Positions 22,994 through 34,254 of a stretch of DNA of 64,000 nt are shown here, in pieces. The DNA is from Dactylellina haptotyla (Eukaryota > Ascomycota > Orbiliomycetes > Orbiliales > Orbiliaceae): contig CM062381.1 of assembly GCA_031310005.1 (NCBI GenBank), forward strand, positions 1,488,001-1,552,000, in the 5' to 3' direction. Below the pieces are notes generated by a model. It worked only from the letters and a program-made list of their open reading frames with translations. It was not told the origin of the DNA and did not search any database. A program made the position numbers and the translations under genes. Position 1 is the stretch's first letter. Every line of letters starts with the position of its first letter.

Positions 22994-24175
22994 CTAGGCG
23001 GCAAGGAATGGCATAACCCAGCACGAAGATCCGTCAGGACAGACACCCTTCCTCTCTAGCCCTTTGTCAATTGGCCCGGTTGGTCCACCCGCGAACTTTG
23101 CGTTTCCGAATAGCGTCATCTGGTTCGGGCTGTCCTTGGGATGCTGCTGGTCTCCCCATCTGCCCCTGTAGTAAAGCCAATTGACGGGTGTCTTATCGTC
23201 ATACGGTGTGAACTTGTCGTTCTTGAATTTGTAGAAGTACGCGGAAAGGGTAGGGTCCCAGAGATGGCCGTGGTCGGTTTCGTCAACGAGGAACAAATGC
23301 CCTGGCAGGTTAAAGTGTGGGATAGTGTGGTCGTGAATTCCGTCCGTTGCATAATTGGCGTGCGAGCCCTTTGCACTGTATGTGAGTGGCTAAAAAATAT
23401 GTTAGCTATGGAGATCTAGATGTTTGATATTAGACGGCACTCACTCTTCTTCCCCTCTTTCTTGTCGCTCCGTAGGTGAACGCCTCGCCGTGTGCATGCT
23501 GAGAGTAGTAAATTGCTTGCGGCTCGCCATTTTTGAATCTGACCATATTGTACTCCCAATCACCGACATGGTTTCCAAATACAGCTTCTATTCCGAGAAT
23601 CTTAATAGGCGGTCCAGCATTAAAGCTTCAAAACTGTTAGCACATCTCATACCCTTACAAGCAACAGCTCATGTCCAAAGCGTCAAAACTTACTTGTAAA
23701 AGTAACAATAAAAGACATCCGTGACATCATCATCCTTCTCATTAACGATAACTGCCGCTGATATCGCATCCTTGGTATATCCCGATCCATCTGGTAAAAC
23801 ACCTTTCAGCCATTGCTGCTCAGTATCAGACGATACATCCTTAACTGCCGTTAGATAAACCGCTTTCCCATCGTCCTTGTGGTCATTTAACTTGTGCAAG
23901 TTATCTAAGGTTATCTGTGTGGGGGCGTCTTGGATATGCTTATAGTCGACCTGTGGGCGGGTGTTTGCCAGCATCGAACCAATATCAGATGGCCGATAAG
24001 AATCATCTTTGTGAAGATATACGAGCGGCGCATAATCGAGAACGAACTGTGGAACACTAGGCGGCGGTCCATATGAACCTCTCTTAATAACACCTGCCTC
24101 GACCTTAACTGGAGAATACAGCAGCGATGCTATCAGCAATGACGCTTTGAAAACTGTTGTCGATAAAATCGGCAT
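22994..24175 (-). CDS. Vps62-like protein with a signal peptide
   Basis: Three exons: 24175-23694, 23625-23445, 23389-22994; 352 aa. Intron 1 has GTAAGT and a GCTAAC branch; intron 2 has GTGAGT and a GCTAAC branch. The N-terminus (MPILSTTVFKASLLIASLLY) followed by VEAGVIKRG is a signal peptide with a possible Kex2-type dibasic site. Family motifs are DYAPLVYLHKDDSYRPSDI, FGNHVGDWEYNMVRFKNG, AIYYSQHAHGEAF and GSHANYATDG. These define the Vps62 (vacuolar protein sorting 62) family of fungi and its relatives. Yeast Vps62 was found in a screen for vacuolar sorting defects; its biochemistry is unknown. The signal peptide suggests this copy enters the secretory pathway. It stands between tRNA-Leu and a divergent region with no gene. 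Confidence 0.88.
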
Positions 24176-25994
24176 TTTGGAAATTTTGTGAAAAATGAAT
24201 GTTAGTCAGTTTGTTAAAATTGTAAAAAAAGAGGTTTATGTCATGAAGGGGAAAAAAGAATGAAATCAGCCAAGGCCGGACGATCAGTGGAGTGCCTGGA
24301 AATATATATCGTCGGCATAGGAATTGCTCACCCTCTGCAGGGCATACGATTATGCTTACCTCGTTCGGCTATCCCCTTATCCCTTGTCTCGATGAATAAG
24401 GTCGGGTGTCGAGTCTCCCTTTCTTGGAGTGCAGATGGCGATACTTGCCTCAGCCTGCGTTGAAACGCACCCATTTGGACTACTGGAGTCCCCTCTGCAT
24501 ACTGGTCTACTATCGAAAAAGGTGGCACTTGCACGTTTGTGTGGTAGACAGGTCCGTTTACGGCGTTGAAACCCTCCTTCGATCCAGTTTCACGTTCTGG
24601 AACTCATGCCAAAGGAGTGTCACACCTACACCGCATAGCTCTAAATGGGGCTAGCGACCCTCTACCAAGCTTTTTTCAAACCTGGCTGTTCCGTTACAAA
24701 CTGGGTAGGGATATTCGATAGTAGCCCGTGCAGGGTCGGGATTTTATTTGACTACGTGACCAAGGGTTCGCATAGCGATAACATTGTCGTTATCTCGAAC
24801 CCGACAGAGGAATTGTAATATCGAATTATGGAAAAAACCCTGGTTTATTTATCAAGAGAGGGCTCGTCGAACCCGTTTGTACTCTAGTGCTATCACTCGA
24901 TGCTGATAGTGAGCTGGGCGTGTACGTAGGCACCTGGCTGGTGTGTATTGTATTCGTGCCCGTGCTTTGGCGGAACGTGTTCAACTCCGCGAGGGGACCC
25001 TGTTTCTAGCATCACTCGACCCTTAAGATATTGAAAATAGCATACATTAATAAAAACGAATGTGTTCGAGTAAAACTTTAGAAGGGGTATTTGGTAGGCC
25101 GAGACGAGTTAACCTTCATTTTAGTGATTCGGACCGAGACCCTGTGAAGGAAATTTTGGTCGCTCGGCCCCATTTGGAAACCTTAATGTTCCTGCAAAAT
25201 CAAACAGAAACCGGACTACCCTCTCATAGTGTTTTCATAACCCGGAACGATCTCGTGTAACCGAGTATGTATATGGTTAGTAAGTTACAAAACCCATGGA
25301 CAAGCTTCTCGGTATGTAGGGGCCGAAGCTAGTTGACCATATTCGATATAGAGGGGAATTTGAGGACTCTAGATCTAGTAGGGAATAATATTTACCCTCT
25401 AGACACAAAAGTTTAAAAATGTACGAAGAATATAATATCTTAGAATATATGCGAAAAATATTCCAAAAGGCATATCTTCCGCCAATGCAACCTGCGTTAT
25501 GCGAATGATAAAAATTCGACAGCACTTTTTCTACTGGCTATATTGCCTGTCGCGTGCATCTGAAAACAACACCTTTTTCTTTTGTGGTAGGCGAGCCGCC
25601 TGATTTCGTCCAAAATGGGACTAGACTTCGGCTCTATGGGCTCGGATTCTACAAGCTAAACCGGTCAACCATAGGTGTCAATGCTCGGGTATCTCTGGTT
25701 CGCTGACCCTGGTTAACGACAAGGCAGCTTTTGGTGGAAGACATGCGAATCTATCATTAGAAATCTATCTGTGTATATTCTGAAGGAATTCCTCCCAGAT
25801 AGTTAGCCCTGTTTGGTGAGGGGGCTTTGTTCCAGGGCGTCGGGCCTGGCGTGCGCCCCAGGAGTCGCTTCTTTATGGCGGCGGATCAGAATATTGAGAA
25901 TCAGATATATATACTCTATATACATTTTTCCGGATAAAATATGTGCATATCTCTAAAAGCTAGCTTTCTACCTCACCATACATGGATAAGTGAA
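24176..25994. other. 1.8-kb intergenic region
   Basis: Holds the promoter of the Vps62-like gene on its left and the 3' flank of the small secreted-protein gene on its right. An imperfect hairpin lies near 24767-24803 (GGTTCG ... GATAAC and GTTATC ... CGAACC). A 66-codon ATG-started ORF at 25060-25260 has no recognisable feature. No gene is called. Confidence 0.5.
24302..24309 (-). promoter_or_regulatory. TATA-like element of the Vps62-like gene
   Basis: On the minus strand ATATATAT/TATATATT lies about 127 bases before the ATG at 24175. Confidence 0.4.
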
Positions 25995-26562
25995 TTAAGG
26001 CATGGTGCAATGCTTCCAGAAGTAATCCCAGTTGGTGCTTGTCGAGGACACTACCCACGAACATATCAGTCTCTAAGGCTTCGGTTTATATCCAAGGTAG
26101 GTAGCTTCAAACTTACTAGTGCACATCAAAGCGCAACCTTGGTTCGACTTTGGCTCTTCCGGGTGTTCACGACTCTTGGCCAATGCGCAGTCCCTTCCGG
26201 ACGGTGATCCGGAAGACGATGGTGGGCCAGTTGGCGTTGGAGTTTCAGAGAGTTTGCATGTTTCGTAGAATGTATTCCAACAGTCTGGACCAGTTGCTGA
26301 AGTGCAGACTATTCGGAATTTATATTCATTAGCAAAGTTGTATTTGGGAATATTTAAGTAACAAGATATGTTTCTCAACAGAAAGTAACTTACGCTGGCA
26401 GAGAACGAAGCAGTTTCCGTTCGCCTTGGTGTCAGTCGGGTCCTGAACATTCGCGGCCTGGTTGCATTCTGCGAGGGTTGGTGGATTCGCGAGAGTCGGG
26501 ACCACAACACACTGCGCGGCAGCAATGAGAGCTGTGGAAAGGATGCAGGATGAGAGCTTCAT
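25995..26562 (-). CDS. Two-domain cysteine-rich small secreted protein
   Basis: Three exons on the minus strand: 26562-26394, 26308-26117 (or starting at 26296) and 26050-25995; 138 or 134 aa. Intron 1 has GTAAGT and a GCTAAT branch; two AG acceptors 12 nt apart are both in frame. Intron 2 has GTAAGT. MKLSSCILSTALIAAAQCVV is a signal peptide. Two halves resemble each other: half 1 ends C-(x)n-CWNTFYETC and half 2 ends with NWDYFWKHC. Each is preceded by a Cys, about 17 residues, then CxxxC (NCFVLC and GCALMC). They are joined by a Pro/Thr/Ser-rich linker. Family unknown; small size, signal peptide and paired cysteines suggest an extracellular role such as effector or antimicrobial. Confidence 0.75.
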
Positions 26563-26693
26563 GATGACTAGCTGGATTGGGATGCAAAAAAAAAGGGAGA
26601 AATATTTTGAGAAACTTGATATAAATAGTAAAATCGCTTATACTTCGCTAAATATTCTAGAATTCTTGGGACTCTTGGAAGACGTGGGACGGG

Positions 26694-26701
26694 CTTTTAT
26701 A
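26694..26701 (-). promoter_or_regulatory. TATA box of the two-domain secreted protein gene
   Basis: TATAAAAG on the minus strand, 132 bases before the ATG at 26562. Confidence 0.55.
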
Positions 26702-28187
26702 ACCAGCTCTACAAGGCACCTCAGTCGTTCCGCACAAGCCCGTGAAGTCGGAATCACGCATCCGGGTTATTGGGAATTTCGTGCATGATAGCAATGTACC
26801 GAGTATCACGGTACTCTGAAAACCCTTGTGCCGGTGATTTTTTCTTCGGCTTCGATTCTGAGCTGCCGTATTGATATTAATGATGTCGTTTTGTCTGAAC
26901 TTGGGAGCTCGTGCTTAGATTCGCTTAGTGTGGTTGTCGCTCGGTATCCGTGTACGGGAAAACATTTTGGAACCTCACAATGTGCCTTGTTTAACTTTCC
27001 TCCCAAGGCTTAGGCATCTCTATAGTTGCGGCGCACATGTACTTTAGTATTTTTATAGCCTTGCCTTGACACTGACCGTTTGTGCATATTGAAGTCGGGC
27101 CATATAGGCCTATATAGGTGCCAGCCACAAGAGGGCTTTTGTTGCAACGCCGCAGGCCCGGGCCCTCATGTTAGCAAGGAAATACTATTGACTTCAGAAA
27201 AGATTTTGTTTGAAAGGAAGCAAGCAATAAAAGAAAATACCATATAATTTTAGGTAGTATGCAGGCGCCTTTCAAAACATGCTTCTCCAAGTGATACACG
27301 GAATACGAATACATGCTAGAAATGGTTTCTGACCGAAATATCACCAGCTAGCTTGTCATACGAGCACAAGCATCCCTTTGATCGCAAGATTCTGATAACG
27401 GCAGCGAGTAGCGGCTGGTAAAATCAGTTATCTAACCGCATGATCTAATGAGCCGTCCGCCTATTGCCAAGCGGCAGTGCCCAGTGATGATATCTTGATC
27501 TTGTGGTAAAGTTTGTGATACCTGATACTGGCGCTAATTGCATTACATGCGCTATGGCGGCACGAGGTAATCACGGTATTATTATCGCAATATGTCGGTC
27601 CCGCTTTTGATTCTGGGGAATGGGGTTTCGTGGATTTCTTTCGCCTGTGCCGCGCTCGCGCGCCCACCGTGTTTCATGGCTAAACTCGTTTAAGCCCCCA
27701 AATTTCCAGATGCCCAGTTTTCTGTGTGCCGGTTGCTGCTCCGCCCTCGACGATGGGAAATCCAACACCCTCTTGCGAATACGGAAAGCGAATCAAATGG
27801 TTTGCATTAGATCAAGTTCAGTCCACTTCAGAAGAGCCTTGAAGGCCTTGCCCAGCCGGGGTAGAACCAATGCCCTTAGCTTCGCCGTCGGAGTCCAAGA
27901 TGATAAGATTGTTTTATCTCGACCAAAATTGCCAATTGTAAACCGTATGCCCGCACTATCGCCCTATACAGCTGCCTGTGGTTCATGATACTCGGCTCGA
28001 GTTGGTGATCGACAACACAAGGCTCGGGCGATGCACATGGCTATGCACCTTCATGTCCCAATCTGACATTGCTTGGCGTTTAGACTGCCGTCTCTGCCGT
28101 ATGGCAATCTGGCGCCTGGATCGGGTGCCATCTTTCCATCGGTGCCAGCTAGACCCGTGAATCCGACATGGAGGACGTGCCTCTCGA

Positions 28188-28194
28188 TATAAAT
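28188..28194 (+). promoter_or_regulatory. Possible TATA box of the 28382 gene
   Basis: TATAAAT lies about 190 bases before the ATG at 28382; somewhat far, so tentative. Confidence 0.35.
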
Positions 28195-28381
28195 CCCATG
28201 CTAGCCCGGCTCTGAATTTGAATCTAGTCCCATACTAGTATATCAAATCCAATTTGAAAATAATCTATTTCAAAATTTCCTGGGATTGATCCCTTTTATT
28301 ACCAATTCTCAAGATTATAGACGTATCTTCTTAAATATAGTCAATTATAATTTCACCATTTCTATATCCTATATCGACCTC

Positions 28382-29449
28382 ATGGCGAACATTCAGGACT
28401 CTGAAACTATCCACAACAGCAACTCAGCCTTTTTCGAAGAACATTATGGCAACTATGATGAAGCTTTATCTCTCCACGAGGCGGCAATCTCTGGGCTAAA
28501 TTCAATTGTCAAGAATACTTCGGACGAAGAAACTAGAGGCATTGCCCAGAACCAAGCCAATTTCCATAGAACTCGCCTACCTCTACTTCGCTCTATCCTA
28601 GAACAGAAGAACGGCTCTCTCCCAGTTATCCTCCCGACGTTCCAAAGCGCCGAAGACTCGATCCTCTCTGGTTGCGGTGGAAGAACCGCAATCGGTCTCG
28701 AAGAACCACTGCTTTGCCAATATTTACTGGAAAGATTCGAAAACCCCGATCTCTCCCCCCCTTCCCAAATCAAACATCTCATGCAGCCCTCGATACCACC
28801 TTATGCACCAACACTAGACCCTAGCCTACCTTCTAAGAAATACCAGATAATTGTCGAGGCCGACTCTCTGAACTCTTCCTACTGGCTCAAAGCACACCCG
28901 GTCGGCCATCCAGATCAAATATGCTACACCCTCCGAGCAAGCAGGTGGGCGAAAGAACAACTAGAAAACGTATCATTCTATCGATCAACAGAGTTCGCCA
29001 AACCTTGCATTTCAGTCAACATTGCCAGCGTGCAAGCTACAGGTAACAAGACGTTTTCCTCGCTCAAGGGTCGCCCGATCGAATACATTACAGCGAACAG
29101 CATTCGTCCCGTAGTAGAAATGCCGGACATTCTCGAAGAGCGCCCGTGGGGACCCCAGAGATTTCTGTACGGTGGTAGAAATTTCGCATGGGTCACCCCC
29201 GAGACCTTGAACGGCTTGCAACTGCCGGTCCTGTATGAGACTGAAAGCGTCTGGTCTGATACCAAAAAGAACGAGAGGAAAGAGCATGCTGTCATTGGTA
29301 AGAGGCTATGTTGGGGAGATTTTAAGAGCGGAATAGAGACAGCCGCTTCGGTCGAGATTGCCGGGGGTGTCGATCAATTGTTCGAGGAACTCTTGTTGGC
29401 AAGTCAAATGACAAAATTGGCTATTTTTCTATTCGGACATGATTCTTGA
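28382..29449 (+). CDS. Fungal protein of unknown role with an MIT-like helical N-terminus
   Basis: A single 355-codon reading frame without introns, starting at the ATG after CGACCTC. Residues about 10-75 form three likely amphipathic helices (AFFEEHYGNYDEALSLHEAA, then TRGIAQNQANFHR and LPLLRSILEQ), resembling the MIT (microtubule interacting and transport) fold that binds ESCRT-III tails. The second half (about 160-350) is beta-rich: YQIIVEADSL, CYTLRASRW, RFLYGGRNFAWV, LYETESVW and GKRLCWGDF. It ends in a helix, QLFEELLLASQMTKLAIFLFGH. The second half has the feel of a tubby/LURP-like barrel, but I cannot confirm this. No targeting signal is seen. The length and codon use look like a real gene. 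Confidence 0.8.
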   Translation: MANIQDSETIHNSNSAFFEEHYGNYDEALSLHEAAISGLNSIVKNTSDEETRGIAQNQANFHRTRLPLLRSILEQKNGSLPVILPTFQSAEDSILSGCGGRTAIGLEEPLLCQYLLERFENPDLSPPSQIKHLMQPSIPPYAPTLDPSLPSKKYQIIVEADSLNSSYWLKAHPVGHPDQICYTLRASRWAKEQLENVSFYRSTEFAKPCISVNIASVQATGNKTFSSLKGRPIEYITANSIRPVVEMPDILEERPWGPQRFLYGGRNFAWVTPETLNGLQLPVLYETESVWSDTKKNERKEHAVIGKRLCWGDFKSGIETAASVEIAGGVDQLFEELLLASQMTKLAIFLFGHDS

Positions 29450-30354
29450 TTGAATTCACCACTTGGATTGGGATTCTTTTTAGTGTTTTCTTGAGCGGAG
29501 TAATATTTGGGTTGGTGTATAGGACTTTTTCTTGGATGGTTATATAATTGTAGTGTTATTGTATTATTTCAATATGCAACCTCTAGCAGATTGCATTTCT
29601 AATAAAGAAGCTTTTTGGGCTATTTCATATTCGATACTTTACCCAAGACTCCTAACCGATTATTAGAAGCGACAGTAACATACCTTATACACATCAGCCA
29701 CCTTGATTTGAAAATTAGAGCAAAAACACCAAGTTCTGTGTCTAGGGACCAATGGCTGTTAAGTAGTTGAGGCGAGTTACGCAAGCCGTTCAGATAACAG
29801 GAAGTCTGGCTAGGGCCCCTTTTTGATCTTGCTAAGAATTCCATCTAAAACTACCCTCTAATGTTGATTAAGAAAACATTAGTCTGTTGTCTCGGTAGGC
29901 GTTATAGCCTCTTGTTTGAACCGCAGTATGTTCTGTTCGAAGATCCGTTGTGATTTTCCCGACCCTCGTTTGTTTCCTTATTCGATCAATAAAGGTCATC
30001 ATGACGATATATTAATCCTCGCAGCTGGAGCTTCTAGCAATATATCGATAGAGCAAATCCGTGTTGTATGATCTTTACTGCAACAATCCGGCCAGGATAA
30101 GTACCGTTTTCGGCAGGAGTGGTTGCTAGCCGACCAAAGCCGATCCTTAACCGAGACTTACAGTCCCAAGTCCCCTCTACTTACTAATCCACAAGCCGTT
30201 CCGTGCTGAAGTATATATGCGTTCTACACTTCTAGAAATCTTCCTAATTCATCCGTCCCCTCTACAATCGGTACTGTATTTGTTCTTCAATCTTAATTTT
30301 GATAAAGTATTAGGTTGAAGTCCCTTAACTGTTCAACAATAAAATCTAGCAAAA
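29450..30354. other. Intergenic region
   Basis: 3' flank of the 28382 gene and promoter of the quinone oxidoreductase gene. No gene or repeat is recognised. The last 60 bases before the ATG are A/T-rich. Confidence 0.5.
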
Positions 30355-31528
30355 ATGGCTTCAATGAAAGCAGTCTGTAAGTTAGCCGAAGGGAATATGA
30401 ACACTGGGGTGCAATTTAAATGTATATTGGTATACTAAAGCCAGCCGTTAGGTATTAAAAATGACGTCGGTCCAGCCACTGCACTTTACATTGATACGGT
30501 CCCGATGCCAGTACTCGCTCCGGGCCAAGTACTCGTCAAAGTCCATGCCTTTGGCCTGAATCGGATGGATCTCCTCCAAAGGGAGGGGAAATATCCACTG
30601 CCCCCTCAAGCACCCAAAACTCTTGGGGTTGAATTCTCAGGTCAAATCGTAGAGGTTTATAGCGAACCGGGGAAACCCGTTGAACGAAAGATTGGGATCT
30701 TCGAAATCGGTGATGAAGTATTCGGTCTGGCTTACGGTGGCGCATACGCTCAGAAAATTGCTGTATCAACCGACACTATTATGAAGAGAACGAGCAACAT
30801 CTCCATTGAGGTGGCAGCGGGTATTCCGGAGACATGGATGACCGCTACGCAAGCTCTATTCCAAGTGGGATGCTTTAAGGAAGGCGAAGCTGTCCTCCTT
30901 CATGCTGGTGCGAGTGGAGTGTCGATAGCTGCCATCCAACTAGCGAAAAGCAACGGCGCATCGGCGGTCTATGTCACTGCTGGGTCACAAGAAAAGATCG
31001 ACTTCTGTGTGAACGAACTCGGTGCCACCGCCGGATTCAATTACAAAACCCAAGACTTCGCAGAGCAGATATTGAAAGCTACTAGCGGTAGAGGAGTCGA
31101 TGTTATCGTTGACTATGTTACGGGACAAGGCTACCTTGAGAAGGACATCAAGTGCGCGGCTTTGGATGGCCGAGTTGTGATTTTGGGTCTTATGGGTGGA
31201 TTAAAGACGGACGAGCCTATCGACATCGGGGCGATTCTTAGAAAGAGATTAAGGATTGAAGGGAGCACGCTTCGGAGCCGGGATCTGGATTACTTGCGAG
31301 CTCTTCGCCAAACGTTAGAAGACGAAACAATCACTTTGTTTCACAACAATAGTTTCAGGGTCCCTATCGAAAAAGTATTCAACTGGACTGACATCGCCGA
31401 GGCTCATCAATTGATGGAATCAAATAACACAAGAGGTACTATATATCGCCAATGTTCCACAAGAAGAAATATTCCTTACAAGCTAACCATCGGATATAGG
31501 CAAAATCATCTGTATGGTTGATCACTAA
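30355..31528 (+). CDS. PIG3-type NAD(P)H:quinone oxidoreductase (MDR superfamily)
   Basis: Three exons: 30355-30376, 30452-31435, 31500-31528; 344 aa. The first coding exon is 22 nt (MASMKAV). The last join gives the normal family end RGKIICMV; the unspliced frame would not. Motifs are ALNRMDLLQREGKYP-like substrate loop (here FGLNRMDLLQREGKYP), LGVEFSG, GIPETWMTA, nucleotide-binding HAGASGVSIAAIQLAK, FNYKTQDF and LDGRVVILGLMGG. They match the TP53I3/PIG3 branch of zinc-independent medium-chain reductases, which reduce quinones with NADPH. It lacks a zinc site and any targeting signal, so it is probably cytosolic. A defence role against quinones is inferred from the family. Confidence 0.93.
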
Positions 31529-32569
31529 ATACATAACTCACAATAAGGAGCAGGCGCGGAAACACCGTGATACCGAACACGAATGCTTGTTTGATGATAG
31601 CGGTCAGAATGCTTACTCCGATCCTCCAGAAGTGTAAGAGTTCATAGCATATCCTAATGTTACCAGAGCAGAATGCTGCACTGCTGGGAAATATCCTGAG
31701 CAGATGAGAAATTTCAAAAATGTTCAATATTCAATATCTGAGACAATTCATAGTATCTATAGAAAAAATCCAAATTAAAACAACATAATACAATCTTGCT
31801 AGCAAAGAGTTCGGAATATTCTAATGTTCGTCCGGTCCCGGTGTTAACGCATGTTGATACCATCGTTTTTATTCTTTTCTCCCGTCGAGGGGGCTTGAAT
31901 AAAGTGTGGGGGGGATGCCACAGAGGTAGTTGGGGTGGAGGGGTGTATCCATGGCAAGAATGAAAGGTAGAAAACATACTGAAGTAGGAGCGCGAGCCGA
32001 TTTATGGGTATTTTTATACAAGCGTTTGAAAATACTTCATATTTTGACGACCTAAAATTCACCGTATATCTTAGATACCGCTGCAGGCCATGGCCGAGTC
32101 AGCTAAATATGTCTGCTTTGGACGGAGGCGGTGGTTCCAGAGCATTTCTTGTATCATACACTTCACTTAGGCTGCCCTCAGCATTGTATTCTCGGTATTG
32201 CTGTCGCGCAGTGTGTAACCAACTTCCCTCGATTTCGCAACGTCGACTTCCCCATATTCCTTACAATCTCCTTCCGCCGCCATCTATCTCTACTCTCCAC
32301 CATTTGCACGACATTTCCAATCGACACCTCCCTCCTATCCTTTCTGGCGCAATCTCTTAGTATGCGCACAGAAATTTGCATCATCCGTTTCTCGCTCGGA
32401 TCCTCAAGCCTCTGACATCGGATTCGGTATTGTTAGCTACTAAAAGACTGTCGACAAACAAACAGGCGTCATTGAGGACAATCCGCTTGCTATATCATTT
32501 AAAGAAAACTTCTCAGTACCGACAGGCGCCAAGTAAACCCAACATCGATATCGATTCCCAATTATAACC
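31529..32569. other. Intergenic region
   Basis: 3' flank of the oxidoreductase gene and 5' region of the 32570 gene. The 205 bases just before the ATG at 32570 contain no ATG and are probably transcribed leader. ORFs of up to 118 codons at 32004-32415 overlap in several frames and are not called. Confidence 0.5.
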
Positions 32570-34254
32570 ATGAAGGTATCCCGTCCTACTGCATTCCCCC
32601 TTTGTCGTATCCAGCTACCTTCAATTGAGTTTTTACAATACTAACGATCCTGTCACTCAAGCCGTCGGCCAGCGGGTCTAGAATTAACCTAGCCGCAGCT
32701 GCTCAAGCACCTTCGCCCGAAATACGCACCCCCAGATTACTTCATCCTCCGCCAACTCTTCCACCACTGCCGCTGGCCAAGCCTGGAGAAGATGTTTATA
32801 TGGATCTAAAACATATATGGGTTGACAATGGAGGTTCCTACAGATGCCACCATCTCGCCCAGCTCCTCTACATCCCTCTCGTCCAAGCATTGAAGAAAAT
32901 CTGCCCAGAGGTTGACTGGACTAAACTCGAGCTTTGGATCTCATATTACAAGTCCCGACGCAGTAACAAAGATACGCACTCATATCTTCGAAGAGAAGAT
33001 GTCGAATCGTTCGTTGACTTCATGCTTAAATTCCATCCAGTCAAGAATCTCGGAGACAAGGCGAAATATTTGAGAACAGAAAAAGTCGAGCTCGAATTAA
33101 TCAGATACTTCACGAAATGGGATGTCATTCTGGCTCGAGAGAAGGCTAAGCGTGAGGCAGGAAAGCTCGATCCAGATAAAAGTCCACCGACCATTGCGGA
33201 TTCTGCCACCGAATTCCCGCCCACACACTCAAAGGATACACCCCCAGCCAAACTATTATCCTCTCCAGATACTAGTAACGAAGCCCAGAACAGTTCTCGT
33301 GCTACGCCAACCAACACCCCGAAGAGAGGAAGAATGGAGCTGCCAGAGAAGCGTCGGATGCTGATGGGGAAACTCGTAAACGAGAATATCGAACGAGTAA
33401 CGCGAAGTATGATTTCGATCCATAAAACTGTGCATTCAGTCAAGGGTATTCCAGCCATACATTCTACCAGCAGTTGGGCTCGAGCGAAAGATGTCGGTAG
33501 CGCTGATCTTCCCAAGCTAAAACTCGAATCCCAGACTGCTTCTTCCAGTGAGGACCTTGAGGATCTTGAAAATATCGATAAACTACAGCAACAAACCAAC
33601 GACATTCAACCCAAATCAGCAGCTGGGCCCATAAGATCACCAGACAGCGACTCTAATAGGTGTAAGAGCTCGACTATGTCAGTGGCCGAGAAAGATGCCA
33701 TGAAAGCATATCTGGCGGCTCGTGATAATGAAACAATCAAAGAGGTTAAGGAGAGCCCAGAACTTCAAGCACCAGTCGAGACGCGCATCCCACAAAGCTT
33801 TAATCAGCTACAACTAGAAGCTTCTCGCCAAATTCCGGATCAACTTGGACGGCCTGAGTTTCGAAGCCGTTCCGCGATGGACTTTCCGGTTCATTCTCAT
33901 CCTCATCCTCACCCTCATCCTCCGAATCTCCCGCCTCACTACGCTACTATCCGGCAACCAAAACCCCAATCACCCCGCACACAAGCCCAGCTTTATCACA
34001 TGCATCAGCATCCAGGCTATTATCACTACACCCAGTACACGCTACCACCACCGCCATCATCACCACCAAATGGGCCGCAAAGCCTTCAACCGCCTCGGGA
34101 TGGAAATCTGATGAGGTATTTGATCTCTCATGGCACACCTATCACCTCGGAAACGATGCCACATCTCGCTATGTTTGCTCAACAACGTCGCGAGAGGGAA
34201 CGGGAAGAAAATGTGGGAGTAATAAGAGAATTCGGCTATCCCAGGCAGCAGTAA
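32570..34254 (+). CDS. Unrecognised 532-aa protein with a conserved N-terminal block and low-complexity C-terminus
   Basis: Two exons: 32570-32575 (only ATGAAG) and 32662-34254. The intron has GTATCC, a perfect TACTAAC branch and CAAG acceptor. Without it the long frame has no upstream ATG for about 45 codons of clearly coding sequence. Residues about 50-165 look globular: VYMDLKHIWVDNGGSYRCHH, LVQALKKICPEVDW, LELWISYYKS and KYLRTEKVELELIRYFTKWD. The middle is Ser/Lys/Glu-rich with charged helices. The tail is Pro/His/Gln-rich, with an HPHPHPHP run coded by (CATCCT)n at about 33894-33925 and HPGYYHYTQYTLPPPP. The composition suggests a nuclear or regulatory protein, but I do not recognise a domain. 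Confidence 0.78.

Larger units (their letters stand above)
26563..28381. other. 1.8-kb divergent intergenic region
   Basis: Carries promoters of both flanking genes; their TATA boxes are listed separately. ORFs of up to 122 codons (for example 27620-27988) do not begin or splice convincingly. No gene, tRNA or repeat is recognised. Confidence 0.5.

Noticed and set aside
25060-25260. 66-codon plus-strand ORF
   Set aside because: ATG start but no recognisable feature, promoter or relatives.
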